A DNA stretch of 64,000 nucleotides from Weeksellaceae bacterium (GCA_949788275.1 OX460916.1:1798001-1862000); one strand, 5' to 3'. Counted from the first letter of the stretch, positions 43,653-52,922 are shown. The notes: generated by a model from the letters alone, not told the origin. Numbers and translations are program-made.

Positions 43653-46247
43653 TTATTTACCTAATTTCTTTTTTATATCATTCAATTTCATCAATGCCTC
43701 CACAGGGGTTAATGTATTGATATCAAGGTTAACAATATCATCTCTTAGTGCAGACAAAATAGGGTCATCTAGCTGAAAGAAGCTCAATTGAACACTTTCT
43801 TCTGTTATCTTTTCGGCCTTTTTAACAATTTCTTCATTGCTATGGCTTTTCTCCAAGACTTTTAAGACTTGGTTCGATCGATCCAAAACCCATTTTGGCA
43901 TTCCAGCCATTTTGGCCACATGAATTCCAAAACTATGCGCACTTCCGCCGGGTACGAGTTTACGCAAAAACAAAATAGTGTCTTTATTCTCTTTCACGCT
44001 CACATTATAATTCTTAATGCGCTCCATCGATTTGCTCATTTCATTTAACTCATGATAATGCGTTGCAAAAAGCGTCTTTGGGCGTTCCTTGCTTTGGTGT
44101 AAAAACTCAGCAATCGCCCACGCAATCGATATACCATCGTATGTACTGGTTCCACGACCAATCTCATCGAGCAAAATCAAACTTCGTTCCGAAATATTAT
44201 TCAGAATACTCGCTGTCTCATTCATCTCCACCATAAAGGTCGATTCCCCAGACGAAATATTATCTGAAGCACCTACACGGGTAAAGATTTTATCCACGAT
44301 ACCAATGGTAGCCGAAGTTGCTGGAACAAAACTTCCCATCTGCGCCATCAGGACAATTAAGGCTGTTTGGCGTAATAAGGCCGACTTACCCGACATATTG
44401 GGCCCCGTAATCATAATCAATTGCTGTTCTAGCGTATCCAAAGAAACATCATTGCTGACGTATTGTTCTCCCAAAGGCAATTGTTGTTCAATAACGGGGT
44501 GACGACCTTCACTAATAACCAAATCCAAGCCATCGTTTAACACGGGTTTTGCATAGGTATATTTGTCGGCTATTTCAGCAAAATTGGTGAGTACATCCAA
44601 ATACGCAATCGCCTTGGCCGTTTGTTGAATGGGCCCTAAGGAAGTCAAAATTTCTTTTAACAAATCGCTGAATAAATGATTTTCGATGGCGACAATCTTT
44701 TCTTCAGCGCCTAAAATTTGAGTTTCATACTCCTTTAACTCTTCCGTAATATAACGCTCAGCATTCACTAAGGTCTGTTTGCGAATCCAAGATTCAGGCA
44801 CTTTATCCTTATGAGAATTCCTGACCTCTATATAATAACCAAAGACGTTGTTAAAGGCTATTTTTATCGAAGAAATTCCTGTATTTTCAATTTCTCTCGT
44901 GCGCATGGCTTCTAAAAATTCCTTTCCAGAAGTCTGTATATGGCGCAAACGGTCTAGTTCTTCATGAATTCCCTCACGAATCACATTCCCTTTGAACACT
45001 TGATGCGGTGGCTCATCGGTTAACGTCGAAAAAATCTTTTCGGCCAATACATCCAACTGATCAATGGACGAAAATAATTTTGCAATTTCTTGCGATGTAG
45101 AACCTATTGCGCCTTCTCGTATTTCATTGGTCAACTGAAGACTTTGTCCAAGCTGTAAAAGCTGACGTGGTGTAATCTTCGCTGTAGATACTTTTGCTGC
45201 CAAACGCTCAATATCCGCTAACTGCTTTATGTTATCGCGTAACTCATCGCGCACCTGATCATAACGCACATAATAGTCTACAATATTCTGGCGATTTTGA
45301 ATCGCCTTCAAGTCCTTCAACACCATCACCATCCACCGTTTCAATAGGCGTCCACCCATGGGTGAACACGTTTGATCGAGCACGTCCATTAGCGTTACGC
45401 CTTTGGGGTGCGGTGAATAGATCAACTCGAGGTTACGAATGGTAAATGGATCCATCCATAAATAATGATCCTGACTTAACCGTTGTATACTGGTGATATG
45501 CTGAATATCGAAATGGTGGGTTTCATCTAAATAAGCTAAAATGGCACCCGCTGCGGTAACACCCACTTCCAAATCGTCTAAACCAAACCCCTTTAAGTTT
45601 TTGGTTTTAAATAAGGTGGTTAATTTCCCGAGCGCATAATCGTGCGAAAACGCCCAATCATCGAGTAAAAATTTGCTCTGAATATCCGAGAAATTCAAAC
45701 CGACATGCTTTTGGTAGATCACTTCACTGGGGCGAAAACTTTGAATCATTTTCCCCACCTGATCCTCTGGTCCCTCGGAAACCATAAACTCGCCCGTCGA
45801 GATATCCAACAAGGCAACACCGTATATATTTTTCTCTTGATGAATCGCCATCAAGAAATTATTCGACTTCGAAGATAACACCTCATCATTCAACGCAACA
45901 CCTGGCGTAATTAATTCCGTTACGCCTCGTTTCACAATGCCTTTTACGGTTTTTGGATCTTCTAACTGATCACAAATCGCAACCCGTAAACCATACTTCA
46001 CCAATTTAGGCAAATAGGTGTTTAAAGCATGATGAGGAAACCCAGCAAGCTCTTTGTTCTTCTCAGAACCATTTGCTCTTTTGGTGAGTACAATGTCCAG
46101 AATACGCGAACATTTTATAGCATCTTCACCAAACGTTTCATAAAAATCGCCCACTCTAAAGAGCAACAAAGCATCAGGGTATTTCGCCTTAATGCCGTTA
46201 TATTGTTTCATTAGAGGAGTTTCGTTATTCTTTAGTACTTTTGCCAA
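43653..46247 (-). CDS. mutS: DNA mismatch repair protein MutS
   Basis: 864 residues from a TTG start at 46247 (MAKVLKNNETPLMKQYN), chosen because it matches the flavobacterial N-terminus. The longest frame, to 46445, would run antisense through the next gene. Mismatch-contact motif LFRVGDFYETFGEDA lies near 35, the connector and lever domains follow, then the ATPase MITGPNMSGKSALLRQ (near 620), DEIGRGTSTYDG and the C-terminal helix-turn-helix. Recognises mismatches and starts repair with MutL. ATG at 46211 is the alternative start. Confidence 0.96.
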   Translation of the reverse strand: MAKVLKNNETPLMKQYNGIKAKYPDALLLFRVGDFYETFGEDAIKCSRILDIVLTKRANGSEKNKELAGFPHHALNTYLPKLVKYGLRVAICDQLEDPKTVKGIVKRGVTELITPGVALNDEVLSSKSNNFLMAIHQEKNIYGVALLDISTGEFMVSEGPEDQVGKMIQSFRPSEVIYQKHVGLNFSDIQSKFLLDDWAFSHDYALGKLTTLFKTKNLKGFGLDDLEVGVTAAGAILAYLDETHHFDIQHITSIQRLSQDHYLWMDPFTIRNLELIYSPHPKGVTLMDVLDQTCSPMGGRLLKRWMVMVLKDLKAIQNRQNIVDYYVRYDQVRDELRDNIKQLADIERLAAKVSTAKITPRQLLQLGQSLQLTNEIREGAIGSTSQEIAKLFSSIDQLDVLAEKIFSTLTDEPPHQVFKGNVIREGIHEELDRLRHIQTSGKEFLEAMRTREIENTGISSIKIAFNNVFGYYIEVRNSHKDKVPESWIRKQTLVNAERYITEELKEYETQILGAEEKIVAIENHLFSDLLKEILTSLGPIQQTAKAIAYLDVLTNFAEIADKYTYAKPVLNDGLDLVISEGRHPVIEQQLPLGEQYVSNDVSLDTLEQQLIMITGPNMSGKSALLRQTALIVLMAQMGSFVPATSATIGIVDKIFTRVGASDNISSGESTFMVEMNETASILNNISERSLILLDEIGRGTSTYDGISIAWAIAEFLHQSKERPKTLFATHYHELNEMSKSMERIKNYNVSVKENKDTILFLRKLVPGGSAHSFGIHVAKMAGMPKWVLDRSNQVLKVLEKSHSNEEIVKKAEKITEESVQLSFFQLDDPILSALRDDIVNLDINTLTPVEALMKLNDIKKKLGK

Positions 46248-46290
46248 TTGATACGCTTTTAAAAAAGCTAAGTTAGGTAAAAACTGAAGG

Positions 46291-46818
46291 ATGAGAAAAC
46301 TAAAATTAGAAGAGTTAGGACGTGTAACAACGGAAGAATACGAACAAATCCAAAAAAATCCCGTTGTAGTGGTTTTAGACAATATTAGAAGTATGCACAA
46401 CGTTGGCGCTGTGTTTCGTACATCCGATGCTTTCTTAATCGACAAAGTCTATTTGTGCGGAATTACCGCTACACCTCCCCATAAAGAAATTCAAAAAACA
46501 GCTATCGGAGCAGAGAAATCGGTGAATTGGGAACATATTCCCGATGCGAATGAACTCATCGCTCAACTGAAAAAGGAGGGCTACCAAATTATCGCTATTG
46601 AACAAGCTGAAAATAGTGTTCGCCTAAACGATTACAACGTGGATACAACCCAAAAGTACGCCATTGTGATGGGAAACGAAGTCGATGGGGTTCAACAATC
46701 CATTATCAACCAATGCGATACCTGTTTAGAAATTCCTCAATCGGGAACCAAACACTCCCTGAATGTTAGTGTATGCACCGGAATTATCTTATGGAAGTGG
46801 TATGAAGCGTTTTTGTGA
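46291..46818 (+). CDS. TrmH/SpoU-family RNA methyltransferase
   Basis: 175 residues, a compact SPOUT (trefoil-knot) methylase: VVVLDNIRSMHNVGAVFRTSDAF as motif 1, KYAIVMGNEVDGV as motif 2 and CLEIPQSGTKHSLNVSVCTGI as motif 3. No N-terminal substrate-binding domain, as in TrmL/TrmH-like small forms. Methylates 2'-OH of a tRNA or rRNA residue; which one is unknown. Divergent from mutS, 43 nt apart. Confidence 0.9.
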   Translation: MRKLKLEELGRVTTEEYEQIQKNPVVVVLDNIRSMHNVGAVFRTSDAFLIDKVYLCGITATPPHKEIQKTAIGAEKSVNWEHIPDANELIAQLKKEGYQIIAIEQAENSVRLNDYNVDTTQKYAIVMGNEVDGVQQSIINQCDTCLEIPQSGTKHSLNVSVCTGIILWKWYEAFL

Positions 46819-46828
46819 AAACAGGAAT

Positions 46829-46879
46829 ACTAGATACTAGATGTGAGATTTGAGATATTAGATGTGAGATGTGAGATTG
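46829..46879. repeat. Short tandem/degenerate repeat (TAGATGTGAGAT type)
   Basis: Two units starting TAGATGTGAGAT (46838-46858 and 46859-46879), preceded by partial ACTAGAT units, in the gap after the methylase gene. Confidence 0.7.
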
Positions 46880-46888
46880 TTTCGTTAG

Positions 46889-46937
46889 AAATTCGAAAAT
46901 CGGATAGCTAGCTGCTAACTATTCGATTTTCGAATTT
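46889..46937. terminator. Long AT-rich hairpin, probable terminator
   Basis: Arms 46889-46902 and 46924-46937 are perfectly complementary. A further G:T pair and ATAG/CTAT extend the stem to about 19 positions around a loop holding CTAGCTGC. It lies between convergent genes; no long T-run, so function is uncertain. Confidence 0.6.
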
Positions 46938-46964
46938 ATAAAAACGAAGATCGAGAAGCTAATT

Positions 46965-47351
46965 TCAATTTCTCATATCGAGCACCCAATAGTCACGAGA
47001 CGAACCGACATCATTTCGGTTGATTCCAAATTCGTCGCAAAAGTCTAAAAAGTTTTCGTCTAATTGTTTATCCGCCTTGGGTGTTGTTCCCAATAAGGTA
47101 GATAGGATTGTGTTTGATTCCACTTCTGAATAGTGATCCAGCACTAGAGTGGCTACGGTTTGATCCTTTGATCCAATAAAATAGCTCGGTGCAAAAAGGA
47201 ACATATCCTCTACTTTCACCACCAAAAACGTTTTGGACTTTTTTAATAATTCAATCAGGATTGCTTGTTGATCCGCTTCGCCCAATTCAAGGGTTTCATA
47301 AAAAACTTCAACGTTATCTAAAATTTGTTCTTGATCTACAACTAGCGCCAT
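46965..47351 (-). CDS. Hypothetical protein
   Basis: 128 residues from ATG at 47351 (MALVVDQEQILDN; six extra residues from 47369 are possible). Soluble, acidic, with an FLVVKVEDMFLFAPSYFIGSKDQ strand-rich centre and an acidic helix LDENFLDFCDEFGI near the end. The centre is weakly like the N-terminal part of some HNH-nuclease proteins, but no nuclease motif is present. Function unknown. It follows the TPR-like gene by 27 nt on the same strand. Confidence 0.55.
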   Translation of the reverse strand: MALVVDQEQILDNVEVFYETLELGEADQQAILIELLKKSKTFLVVKVEDMFLFAPSYFIGSKDQTVATLVLDHYSEVESNTILSTLLGTTPKADKQLDENFLDFCDEFGINRNDVGSSRDYWVLDMRN

Positions 47352-47378
47352 GGTTAATTCTTTTTGCAAAAATAATCA

Positions 47379-48263
47379 TTATTCTTCTTTCATCAAGTCT
47401 TCCAAGGCTAAATATTCCTCATAATCCTCTACAAAATCATGTTCGAAATCGATATCTTCAATTTTAATAACGACTTGAAAATTTTCAATGGCAATAAAAT
47501 TCAGCCCATTGTTCACATGGTATTTTTCTAAAAAGTCGAGCCGTGGATAAAGCGTAATGTATTTCACCATTAAGCCATGAATAAAGCAATTAATGACATC
47601 AAAATTAATTTGATTCGCCTTATATTCTTGGTAGAAATGAATTAGATTGGTTTTTAATTGCAGGTTATAATTAAAACTCTTCAGTTTAAAGTTCTTTAAC
47701 ACCAAGCGATTACTGGTGTGCAAAACAATCTGTTCGGTTATTAAAAGATTTTTATTTAAATAATACAACAGCATTTTATCGTCTACCAACTGATACAACT
47801 GATTGAGGTAGTGTTTGGCTTGGTCAAAATTGAATAATTCCAAATGAACAATCACCAATAAGAATAAGTTTCTTTTATTCAAGGGAAACATCACCTCCAT
47901 TTCGGTTAAGAACCGCAAGGCCTCATCAAACTTTAGTTTATGAATATAGTATTCTGCTAAATAAATATTGGTGGCGAACAAATAATGATCCTGTTGTTTG
48001 GCTTCTTGAAAATACAAAATCGATTCTTCATTGAAATTCAAATTGCGTAAAACAATCCCTTTTAAAAGTAATCCTTTCGGATGCGCTGGATAAAATGAAA
48101 GGTATTCATTGATTTTATCTTGTGCACGAAAAAGTGTTTCCGTTGGATGATGACGAAAGGAAACCCCTTTCCAAATCGGAAATTTTTCACCCTCCCAGGG
48201 TGTTTCCACCATAAGAAAGAAAGCATCATTGAAGATGCGGTGATGATTTTTAAGAATATCCAT
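47379..48263 (-). CDS. TPR-like repeat protein of unknown function
   Basis: 294 residues with no signal peptide. About residues 50-190 are helical repeats of about 34 residues with the TPR pattern (LLLKGIVLRNLNFNEESILYFQEA, IYLAEYYIHKLKFDEALRFL, LLVIVHLELFNFDQAKHYLNQL). Rich in Asn, Leu and Tyr and with an acidic end EDYEEYLALEDLMKEE. Probably a protein-binding scaffold in the cytoplasm. The gene group 48817-46965 follows menE. Confidence 0.62.
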   Translation of the reverse strand: MDILKNHHRIFNDAFFLMVETPWEGEKFPIWKGVSFRHHPTETLFRAQDKINEYLSFYPAHPKGLLLKGIVLRNLNFNEESILYFQEAKQQDHYLFATNIYLAEYYIHKLKFDEALRFLTEMEVMFPLNKRNLFLLVIVHLELFNFDQAKHYLNQLYQLVDDKMLLYYLNKNLLITEQIVLHTSNRLVLKNFKLKSFNYNLQLKTNLIHFYQEYKANQINFDVINCFIHGLMVKYITLYPRLDFLEKYHVNNGLNFIAIENFQVVIKIEDIDFEHDFVEDYEEYLALEDLMKEE

Positions 48264-48280
48264 AGAAAATAAGTAAAAGG

Positions 48281-48817
48281 CTAGTTGTTCATTCTTTGTT
48301 GTTTACGCAATTGTTGTTTTTCTTTAAAGTATGTCACCGTACTAATATAAATCTCTTTTTCAACCCGTGCAAAAACCGCCTTTTTTTTATTCACTAAATC
48401 GACTTCTTTCTGAAAAACGACCTCCTGTTTTTCCTCCACTTCCTTCATTAACCACGCAATTTCCTCCTCTGTAAAATGAAAATCAGCATACAAAGCTTCT
48501 TTGGCAGGACGCTTAAAGTAGATTTTCGCTGTTTTATCCCAAACGATATAATCGGAAGACAATATTTGCGATAATTGCACCACAAAAATAGGATCAACGG
48601 CAGCATACATACTTCCACCAAACATAGTCCCATTGTAATTGGCATTTTTCCAAGAAAATTTGATTTTCACCTGAAAGGTTTTGTAATCTTCTGAAATCGC
48701 AATCACCCGACCATTGGTCTTTCGATACATGGGCGAAAGATTAAAAATACGGCGCATCACCCGATGCCTGTGGGGTACATTGGCGAATAATTTCGCTAAG
48801 GATTGGTAAAAGCTCAT
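48281..48817 (-). CDS. DUF4442 (hotdog-fold thioesterase-like) protein
   Basis: 178 residues. The conserved block is ANYNGTMFGGSMYAAVDPIFVV, with YKTFQVKIKFSWKN before and AKIYFKRPAKEALYADF after it, the DUF4442 pattern. A hotdog fold and acyl-CoA thioesterase activity are expected from relatives. It follows menE by 19 nt, but a role in menaquinone (DHNA-CoA thioesterase) is only a guess from position. Confidence 0.8.
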   Translation of the reverse strand: MSFYQSLAKLFANVPHRHRVMRRIFNLSPMYRKTNGRVIAISEDYKTFQVKIKFSWKNANYNGTMFGGSMYAAVDPIFVVQLSQILSSDYIVWDKTAKIYFKRPAKEALYADFHFTEEEIAWLMKEVEEKQEVVFQKEVDLVNKKKAVFARVEKEIYISTVTYFKEKQQLRKQQRMNN

Positions 48818-48836
48818 GGCAATAAAAGGTTTATGG

Positions 48837-49865
48837 CTAAGTTAACTTAATTTTCGATCGTTGAATCTTCCCGCTTTCTGTTCGGGGAAATACCGGTAGG
48901 AAAACAATTTCTTTGGGGCGTTGGAATTGGGTTAAATCGGCTTCGGATAAATCGATATGTTTAGGCGAATCTTCAATGACCAACACCAATTTCTGACCTA
49001 AACGTTGGTCAGCAATCGCCGTAACAAAAAATGGTGCCTCAATAATCGTTTTTAACTTTTCTTCGATTTGTTCAGGGAACAATTTAATTCCACCCGAGTT
49101 AATCACATTATCGACTCGCCCAAGCCAAATAAAGCTTCGTTCACCTTTCATCTCCACCAAATCGTTGGTCACGACCGGATCGCTGCTGTAAGGCGTATCA
49201 ATAACTAAACATCCACGTTCATCGGTGGAGATGTTCACTTCATCGAAAGCTTCAAAATAACCAGAAACAAGGGGAAAACGTTGATTAGGAATCTGTTTAA
49301 AAGCGATATGGGTGATGGTTTCCGTCATGGCATAAGTCTCGTACACCGCATTGTTAAACGAAAACAATTTCTCTTTCACCGTTGGGGATAAAGGGGCTCC
49401 ACCGATAATTAATGTTTGAATGGTTGCGGCAAAATCGATTGATTTCTCCACTTGCATAGGTGTAAGCGCAACAAAGTCAATGGATGAAAGGGCTATTCCC
49501 AATTCATCATTGATCGTTGGGAGGCTTATAGACGATGTAGGCGGCATACAAATCAACTTCAATCCGATTTGTAACGCCCTTACCAGCATCAATTTTCCAG
49601 CGATATAACTGATAGGCATCACCAACAAAGCGGTATCTCCTTGCTTCAACTGAAGATATTTGGCCGTCATCTGTGCGCTTTTCCGCATATTTTCTTTGGT
49701 CAAGACGATTTCTTTGGGTTGACCTGTTGAACCTGAAGTTTGGGCTTTCATGGTGAGCGAATCATTGCTCCATTCACTTAGAAAGGCTTGAATATCAATT
49801 TCAAATTCATTTTGAGGCTGAAAAGAATCAGCCCCTATGGGTTGTGTAAAATCTAAATATAACAT
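48837..49865 (-). CDS. menE: o-Succinylbenzoate-CoA ligase (MenE-like)
   Basis: 342 residues, a short ANL enzyme: AQTSGSTGQPKEIVLTKE (near 45), TLIIGGAPLSP, YETYAMTETITHIAFK, and the C-terminal RTESGKIQRSKI with the adenylation Lys. Shorter than E. coli MenE (about 450), as is usual in this phylum. Activates o-succinylbenzoate with CoA in menaquinone synthesis. menC lies two genes upstream in the same operon, which supports the call. Confidence 0.9.
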   Translation of the reverse strand: MLYLDFTQPIGADSFQPQNEFEIDIQAFLSEWSNDSLTMKAQTSGSTGQPKEIVLTKENMRKSAQMTAKYLQLKQGDTALLVMPISYIAGKLMLVRALQIGLKLICMPPTSSISLPTINDELGIALSSIDFVALTPMQVEKSIDFAATIQTLIIGGAPLSPTVKEKLFSFNNAVYETYAMTETITHIAFKQIPNQRFPLVSGYFEAFDEVNISTDERGCLVIDTPYSSDPVVTNDLVEMKGERSFIWLGRVDNVINSGGIKLFPEQIEEKLKTIIEAPFFVTAIADQRLGQKLVLVIEDSPKHIDLSEADLTQFQRPKEIVFLPVFPRTESGKIQRSKIKLT

Positions 49866-49874
49866 GGCTATTCT

Positions 49875-50471
49875 TTAATAACTGACCCCTGCATTGATCT
49901 CCACATCGAGGGTATTATCGGATGGCGGAATTGGGCAACTATAATATTTACTATAGGCACAATATGGATTGTAGGTTTTATTGAAATCAATGGTTACCGT
50001 TGATGTATGAGCGACATCGTTTAATGACAAATCTAAATAACGTCCACCCCCATACGATGTTACGCCACTGGTTTCATCCATAAAAGGTAAAAACAAATGC
50101 GTATCGTTTGCAGTCAATGGATACGACTGATAAATGGTTAATCGGTGAGTTTCGCCATCGAGTTCAAAGGCGATAGTTCCAAACACCTTGTAGTGCTTAA
50201 TTTTTTGGGCCGAAGTTGGAAAAGGGATCACCTTTCCATCGTCTACGGCTGTGAACTGGGCCTGAACCTTGTATTTCTGATCGACTGGGAAAAACGTAAT
50301 TCCTTTAAAATTGGTCACTTCTTCCCCTTTTAAAGGGGTTGTTTTGGGGTTTAAGTAGGCTTGTGCTAATTCCGCTTGATAGACTTGAATCGACTGTTCT
50401 TTCGCAATTTTAGCAGTTGAACAACTCGCCAAGATGATACTGGCGATGGCGATGGATATAATTTTTTTCAT
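49875..50471 (-). CDS. DUF1684 family lipoprotein
   Basis: 198 residues: lipoprotein signal (IILASC, Cys at 17), then the DUF1684 pattern FKGITFFPVDQKYKVQA, FLPFMDETSGVTSYGGGRYLDL and NKTYNPYCAYSKYYSCPIPP. Function unknown. It sits between menC (3 nt) and menE (9 nt), so it is transcribed with them. A link to the quinone pathway is not shown. Confidence 0.82.
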   Translation of the reverse strand: MKKIISIAIASIILASCSTAKIAKEQSIQVYQAELAQAYLNPKTTPLKGEEVTNFKGITFFPVDQKYKVQAQFTAVDDGKVIPFPTSAQKIKHYKVFGTIAFELDGETHRLTIYQSYPLTANDTHLFLPFMDETSGVTSYGGGRYLDLSLNDVAHTSTVTIDFNKTYNPYCAYSKYYSCPIPPSDNTLDVEINAGVSY

Positions 50472-50474
50472 AAA

Positions 50475-51509
50475 CTATTTTCTGCGGTATAACATTTCAC
50501 CTTTTACTTCTAAACGACTTGGAAAATTATTGGTAAATAAACTTCCTGTTCCTAATCCTTGGGGCATTTCGGGATACAAAATAGCGGTCCATTGCGCAAT
50601 GGCATTAAGGCCGATGTTGCTTTCTAAAGCTGATGTAATCCAAAAATCAATTCCATGAATATCACACGCTTCAATCCATTCCAAAGAACCTTTGATCCCT
50701 CCAACCAAGCTCGGTTTTAAGATCACGAACTGAGGTTGGATCAACTCGATAAGTTTTAATTTATCCTCGTATTCAAATACGCCGATTAACTCTTCATCCA
50801 AAGCAATGGGTGTTGGTGTTTGGGCACACAGTGCTTTCATTTGTTCCAAGTTACCTGCTTTAATGGGTTGTTCTATGGAATGAATTTGCAGAGTGGCTAA
50901 CTGTTGCAACACAACAACTGCTTCGTCGTAGGTAAAGCCCCCATTGGCATCTACGCGAAGTTCGAGTTGCTCGGCCGAGAACTCTTTTCTTAATTGGGTT
51001 AAGATTTCGTGCTCTTTTTCCCAGTCAACACCAATTTTTAATTTTATACAGCGATAGCTTTGGGCTAATTTCTGTTGAATTTGCTCGCGCATAAATTCAA
51101 TACTTCCCATCCAAATTAATCCGTTGATTCGCATGCCTTGTTCACCGCCCATAAAGGCCGATTGAAAAAGATCGGGATTGTATCTATCTTCGGCTATTTC
51201 ACGGTTGTAGTTGTAACTGCAATTTTGAAAAACTTGCTCAACACCGAATTGAATCGATGGCCACTCTTTGAGTTGATTCCACAATTCGTCTCTCCCCAGG
51301 TTGATATGATCGCAAACCCATTGCAATTTCTCTTCGTAATTGGGCCTGTCGTCAGCGCTTAAACCTTTAAAAAGGGCGCATTCGCCTAAATAATTTTTTC
51401 CTTCAACGGTTAAGGTCAATAAGTAGGTTGTTTTCTCTGTTAAAACCCCTCGTGATGTGCCACTTGGGTTTTTAAAGAAAAGGGTATAGGATTCAAAACT
51501 TGCTTTCAT
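50475..51509 (-). CDS. menC: o-Succinylbenzoate synthase
   Basis: 344 residues from ATG at 51509. Enolase superfamily with KxK Lys in CIKLKIGVDW (near 165), metal ligands in LRVDANGGF, SIEQP and ALDEEL, and the second Lys in FVILKPSLVGG. Dehydrates SHCHC to o-succinylbenzoate. The frame continues to 51617 but a promoter box lies at 51515-51522, so the ATG at 51509 is the start, with hardly any leader. First gene of menC-DUF1684-menE. Confidence 0.92.
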   Translation of the reverse strand: MKASFESYTLFFKNPSGTSRGVLTEKTTYLLTLTVEGKNYLGECALFKGLSADDRPNYEEKLQWVCDHINLGRDELWNQLKEWPSIQFGVEQVFQNCSYNYNREIAEDRYNPDLFQSAFMGGEQGMRINGLIWMGSIEFMREQIQQKLAQSYRCIKLKIGVDWEKEHEILTQLRKEFSAEQLELRVDANGGFTYDEAVVVLQQLATLQIHSIEQPIKAGNLEQMKALCAQTPTPIALDEELIGVFEYEDKLKLIELIQPQFVILKPSLVGGIKGSLEWIEACDIHGIDFWITSALESNIGLNAIAQWTAILYPEMPQGLGTGSLFTNNFPSRLEVKGEMLYRRK

Positions 51510-51514
51510 ACGTT

Positions 51515-51522
51515 CAAATTTA
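51515..51522 (-). promoter_or_regulatory. -7 box of the menC operon, 5 nt from the ATG
   Basis: TAAATTTG on the minus strand, ending 5 nt before the menC ATG, so the transcript may start at or next to the start codon. No clear TTG at the expected distance. Confidence 0.55.
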
Positions 51523-51725
51523 CGCAAAGTGATTGAGATAATTGGCGAATTGGTGTGGGATTTTAGAATGGAGCGATGAGGTGCTGAAGCGACCTTTTTA
51601 GCCTTCAAACGACTCATACCTCGGTGTAGTGGCGACCATCTAAAATGGACTCAATGCATGCCTATGCGATTCCAATTGAAAACTTCCCGTTTAAACCACC
51701 GGCTATCTACTTTCCACCTTACAAA
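51523..51725. other. Intergenic stretch without recognised gene
   Basis: About 200 nt between the menC promoter and the palindrome beside repeat R-B. The menC frame stays open through part of it, but there is no start context or coding signal. Nothing else seen. Confidence 0.5.
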
Positions 51726-51771
51726 GCATTTTACGGTTTGTGTTCTGGGAAGAACACAAACCGTAAAATGC
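51726..51771. repeat. Private 21-bp inverted repeat next to repeat copy R-B
   Basis: Perfect 21-bp arms (51726-51746 with 51751-51771), GGGA loop, starting 3 nt beyond the distal end of R-B. No T-tract on either side. Confidence 0.82.
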
Positions 51772-51856
51772 GCTGCGGCAGGGATTTCTATGGTTTCACC
51801 AAATTAAAAATGTTTTTTTTTTACGTTTAATGCTAGTTTGATCTTTTTCTCTTTTA

Positions 51857-52900
51857 TTAACAATGAATAGCCATTTCATTTTGCATTAATTTCGTGCTAT
51901 ATTTATAATCTTTGTCATAAAACCGATTATCTCTAATACATGCAAATACTCTCAATATTAACTTGTTACGAATAGCATTAATGACCGACATTTTATTTTT
52001 TCCTTCTTCCGTTTTTCGTAAATAATATTCACGTAAATTCCCTTCACTCCGTATACAAGACATGGCTGCCATATGCAAAAGTGTTTTCATCTGGTGGTTA
52101 GCCATTTTAGAAACTTTTGCCTTACTACTTACACTGCTCCCTGACGTATAGCTAAAAGGAACTACTCCTGCGTAACATGCAAATTTTTTAGCTTCCAAAA
52201 AAGCTGAAAACTCGTTCGTCATCATAATCATATTAGCTGCAGTTACGGGTCCCATTCCGACAACAGAGTTAATAATTTTATATTGATTGAACATTTTTTC
52301 GTCCGACTTTATCAATCGGTCTATTTCCCGCTCAATACGTTTCAGATCAGTCTCCAGTCCATTCAATGTGTTTTCACACAGTGATTTAAGTAGAGCAAGA
52401 TCTTCCTCGTTTTTATATTCTTTTTCACCTAAAGCTCCTGATAATTGTTTCTTTAAACTAACCAATTGCTTACGTCTATTAATCAGTTCCTTTAACGTCT
52501 TAACTAGTGCTCGTGGTTCTTGATAAGCTTTATAATCATCCTTATTTTTATAGGCAAATTGAGCTATTCGTTGAGCATCTACTTTATCGTTTTTACCCCG
52601 TTTTAAACCTTGTGATTTTTTGATATGGTTTCCGTTTTCAAGCCATAAATTAAGGTTCAATAACTGAGCACTATTGATTAAAAATTGAGTATAAACTCCT
52701 GTAAATTCAGCACAGACAATGCTCTGACTTAAATCTACACCTCTCTTATTTAGGGACTTAAAAAAGGTCTTAAGACTGGTCGGAGTATTATTGATTTGCT
52801 CATGAAATAAAAACGAATTCTGTTTATAAATAGCAATATCTAACGTTTTTTTAGAGATATCAATACCAATGTAATGCGTTACTTTTTCTATATTTGTCAT
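51857..52900 (-). CDS. IS110-family DEDD recombinase (transposase), copy B
   Basis: 347 residues, identical to the protein at 19404-20447, with intact DEDD residues and the C-terminal Ser region (see that entry). The identity suggests a very recent copying event or gene conversion. Confidence 0.95.
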   Translation of the reverse strand: MTNIEKVTHYIGIDISKKTLDIAIYKQNSFLFHEQINNTPTSLKTFFKSLNKRGVDLSQSIVCAEFTGVYTQFLINSAQLLNLNLWLENGNHIKKSQGLKRGKNDKVDAQRIAQFAYKNKDDYKAYQEPRALVKTLKELINRRKQLVSLKKQLSGALGEKEYKNEEDLALLKSLCENTLNGLETDLKRIEREIDRLIKSDEKMFNQYKIINSVVGMGPVTAANMIMMTNEFSAFLEAKKFACYAGVVPFSYTSGSSVSSKAKVSKMANHQMKTLLHMAAMSCIRSEGNLREYYLRKTEEGKNKMSVINAIRNKLILRVFACIRDNRFYDKDYKYSTKLMQNEMAIHC

Positions 52901-52922
52901 ATCTTTTATGATTAAGATTACA

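Noticed and set aside
45194-45445. Plus-strand frames opposite mutS and acs as genes
   Set aside because: Their composition is what antisense reading of a strong coding frame gives, and no promoter or start signal is present.
46248-46445. N-terminal extension of MutS to 46445
   Set aside because: It would run antisense through the TrmH-family gene and has no MutS similarity; TTG at 46247 fits the family start.
51510-51617. N-terminal extension of MenC to 51617
   Set aside because: It contains the -7 promoter box and has no family similarity.
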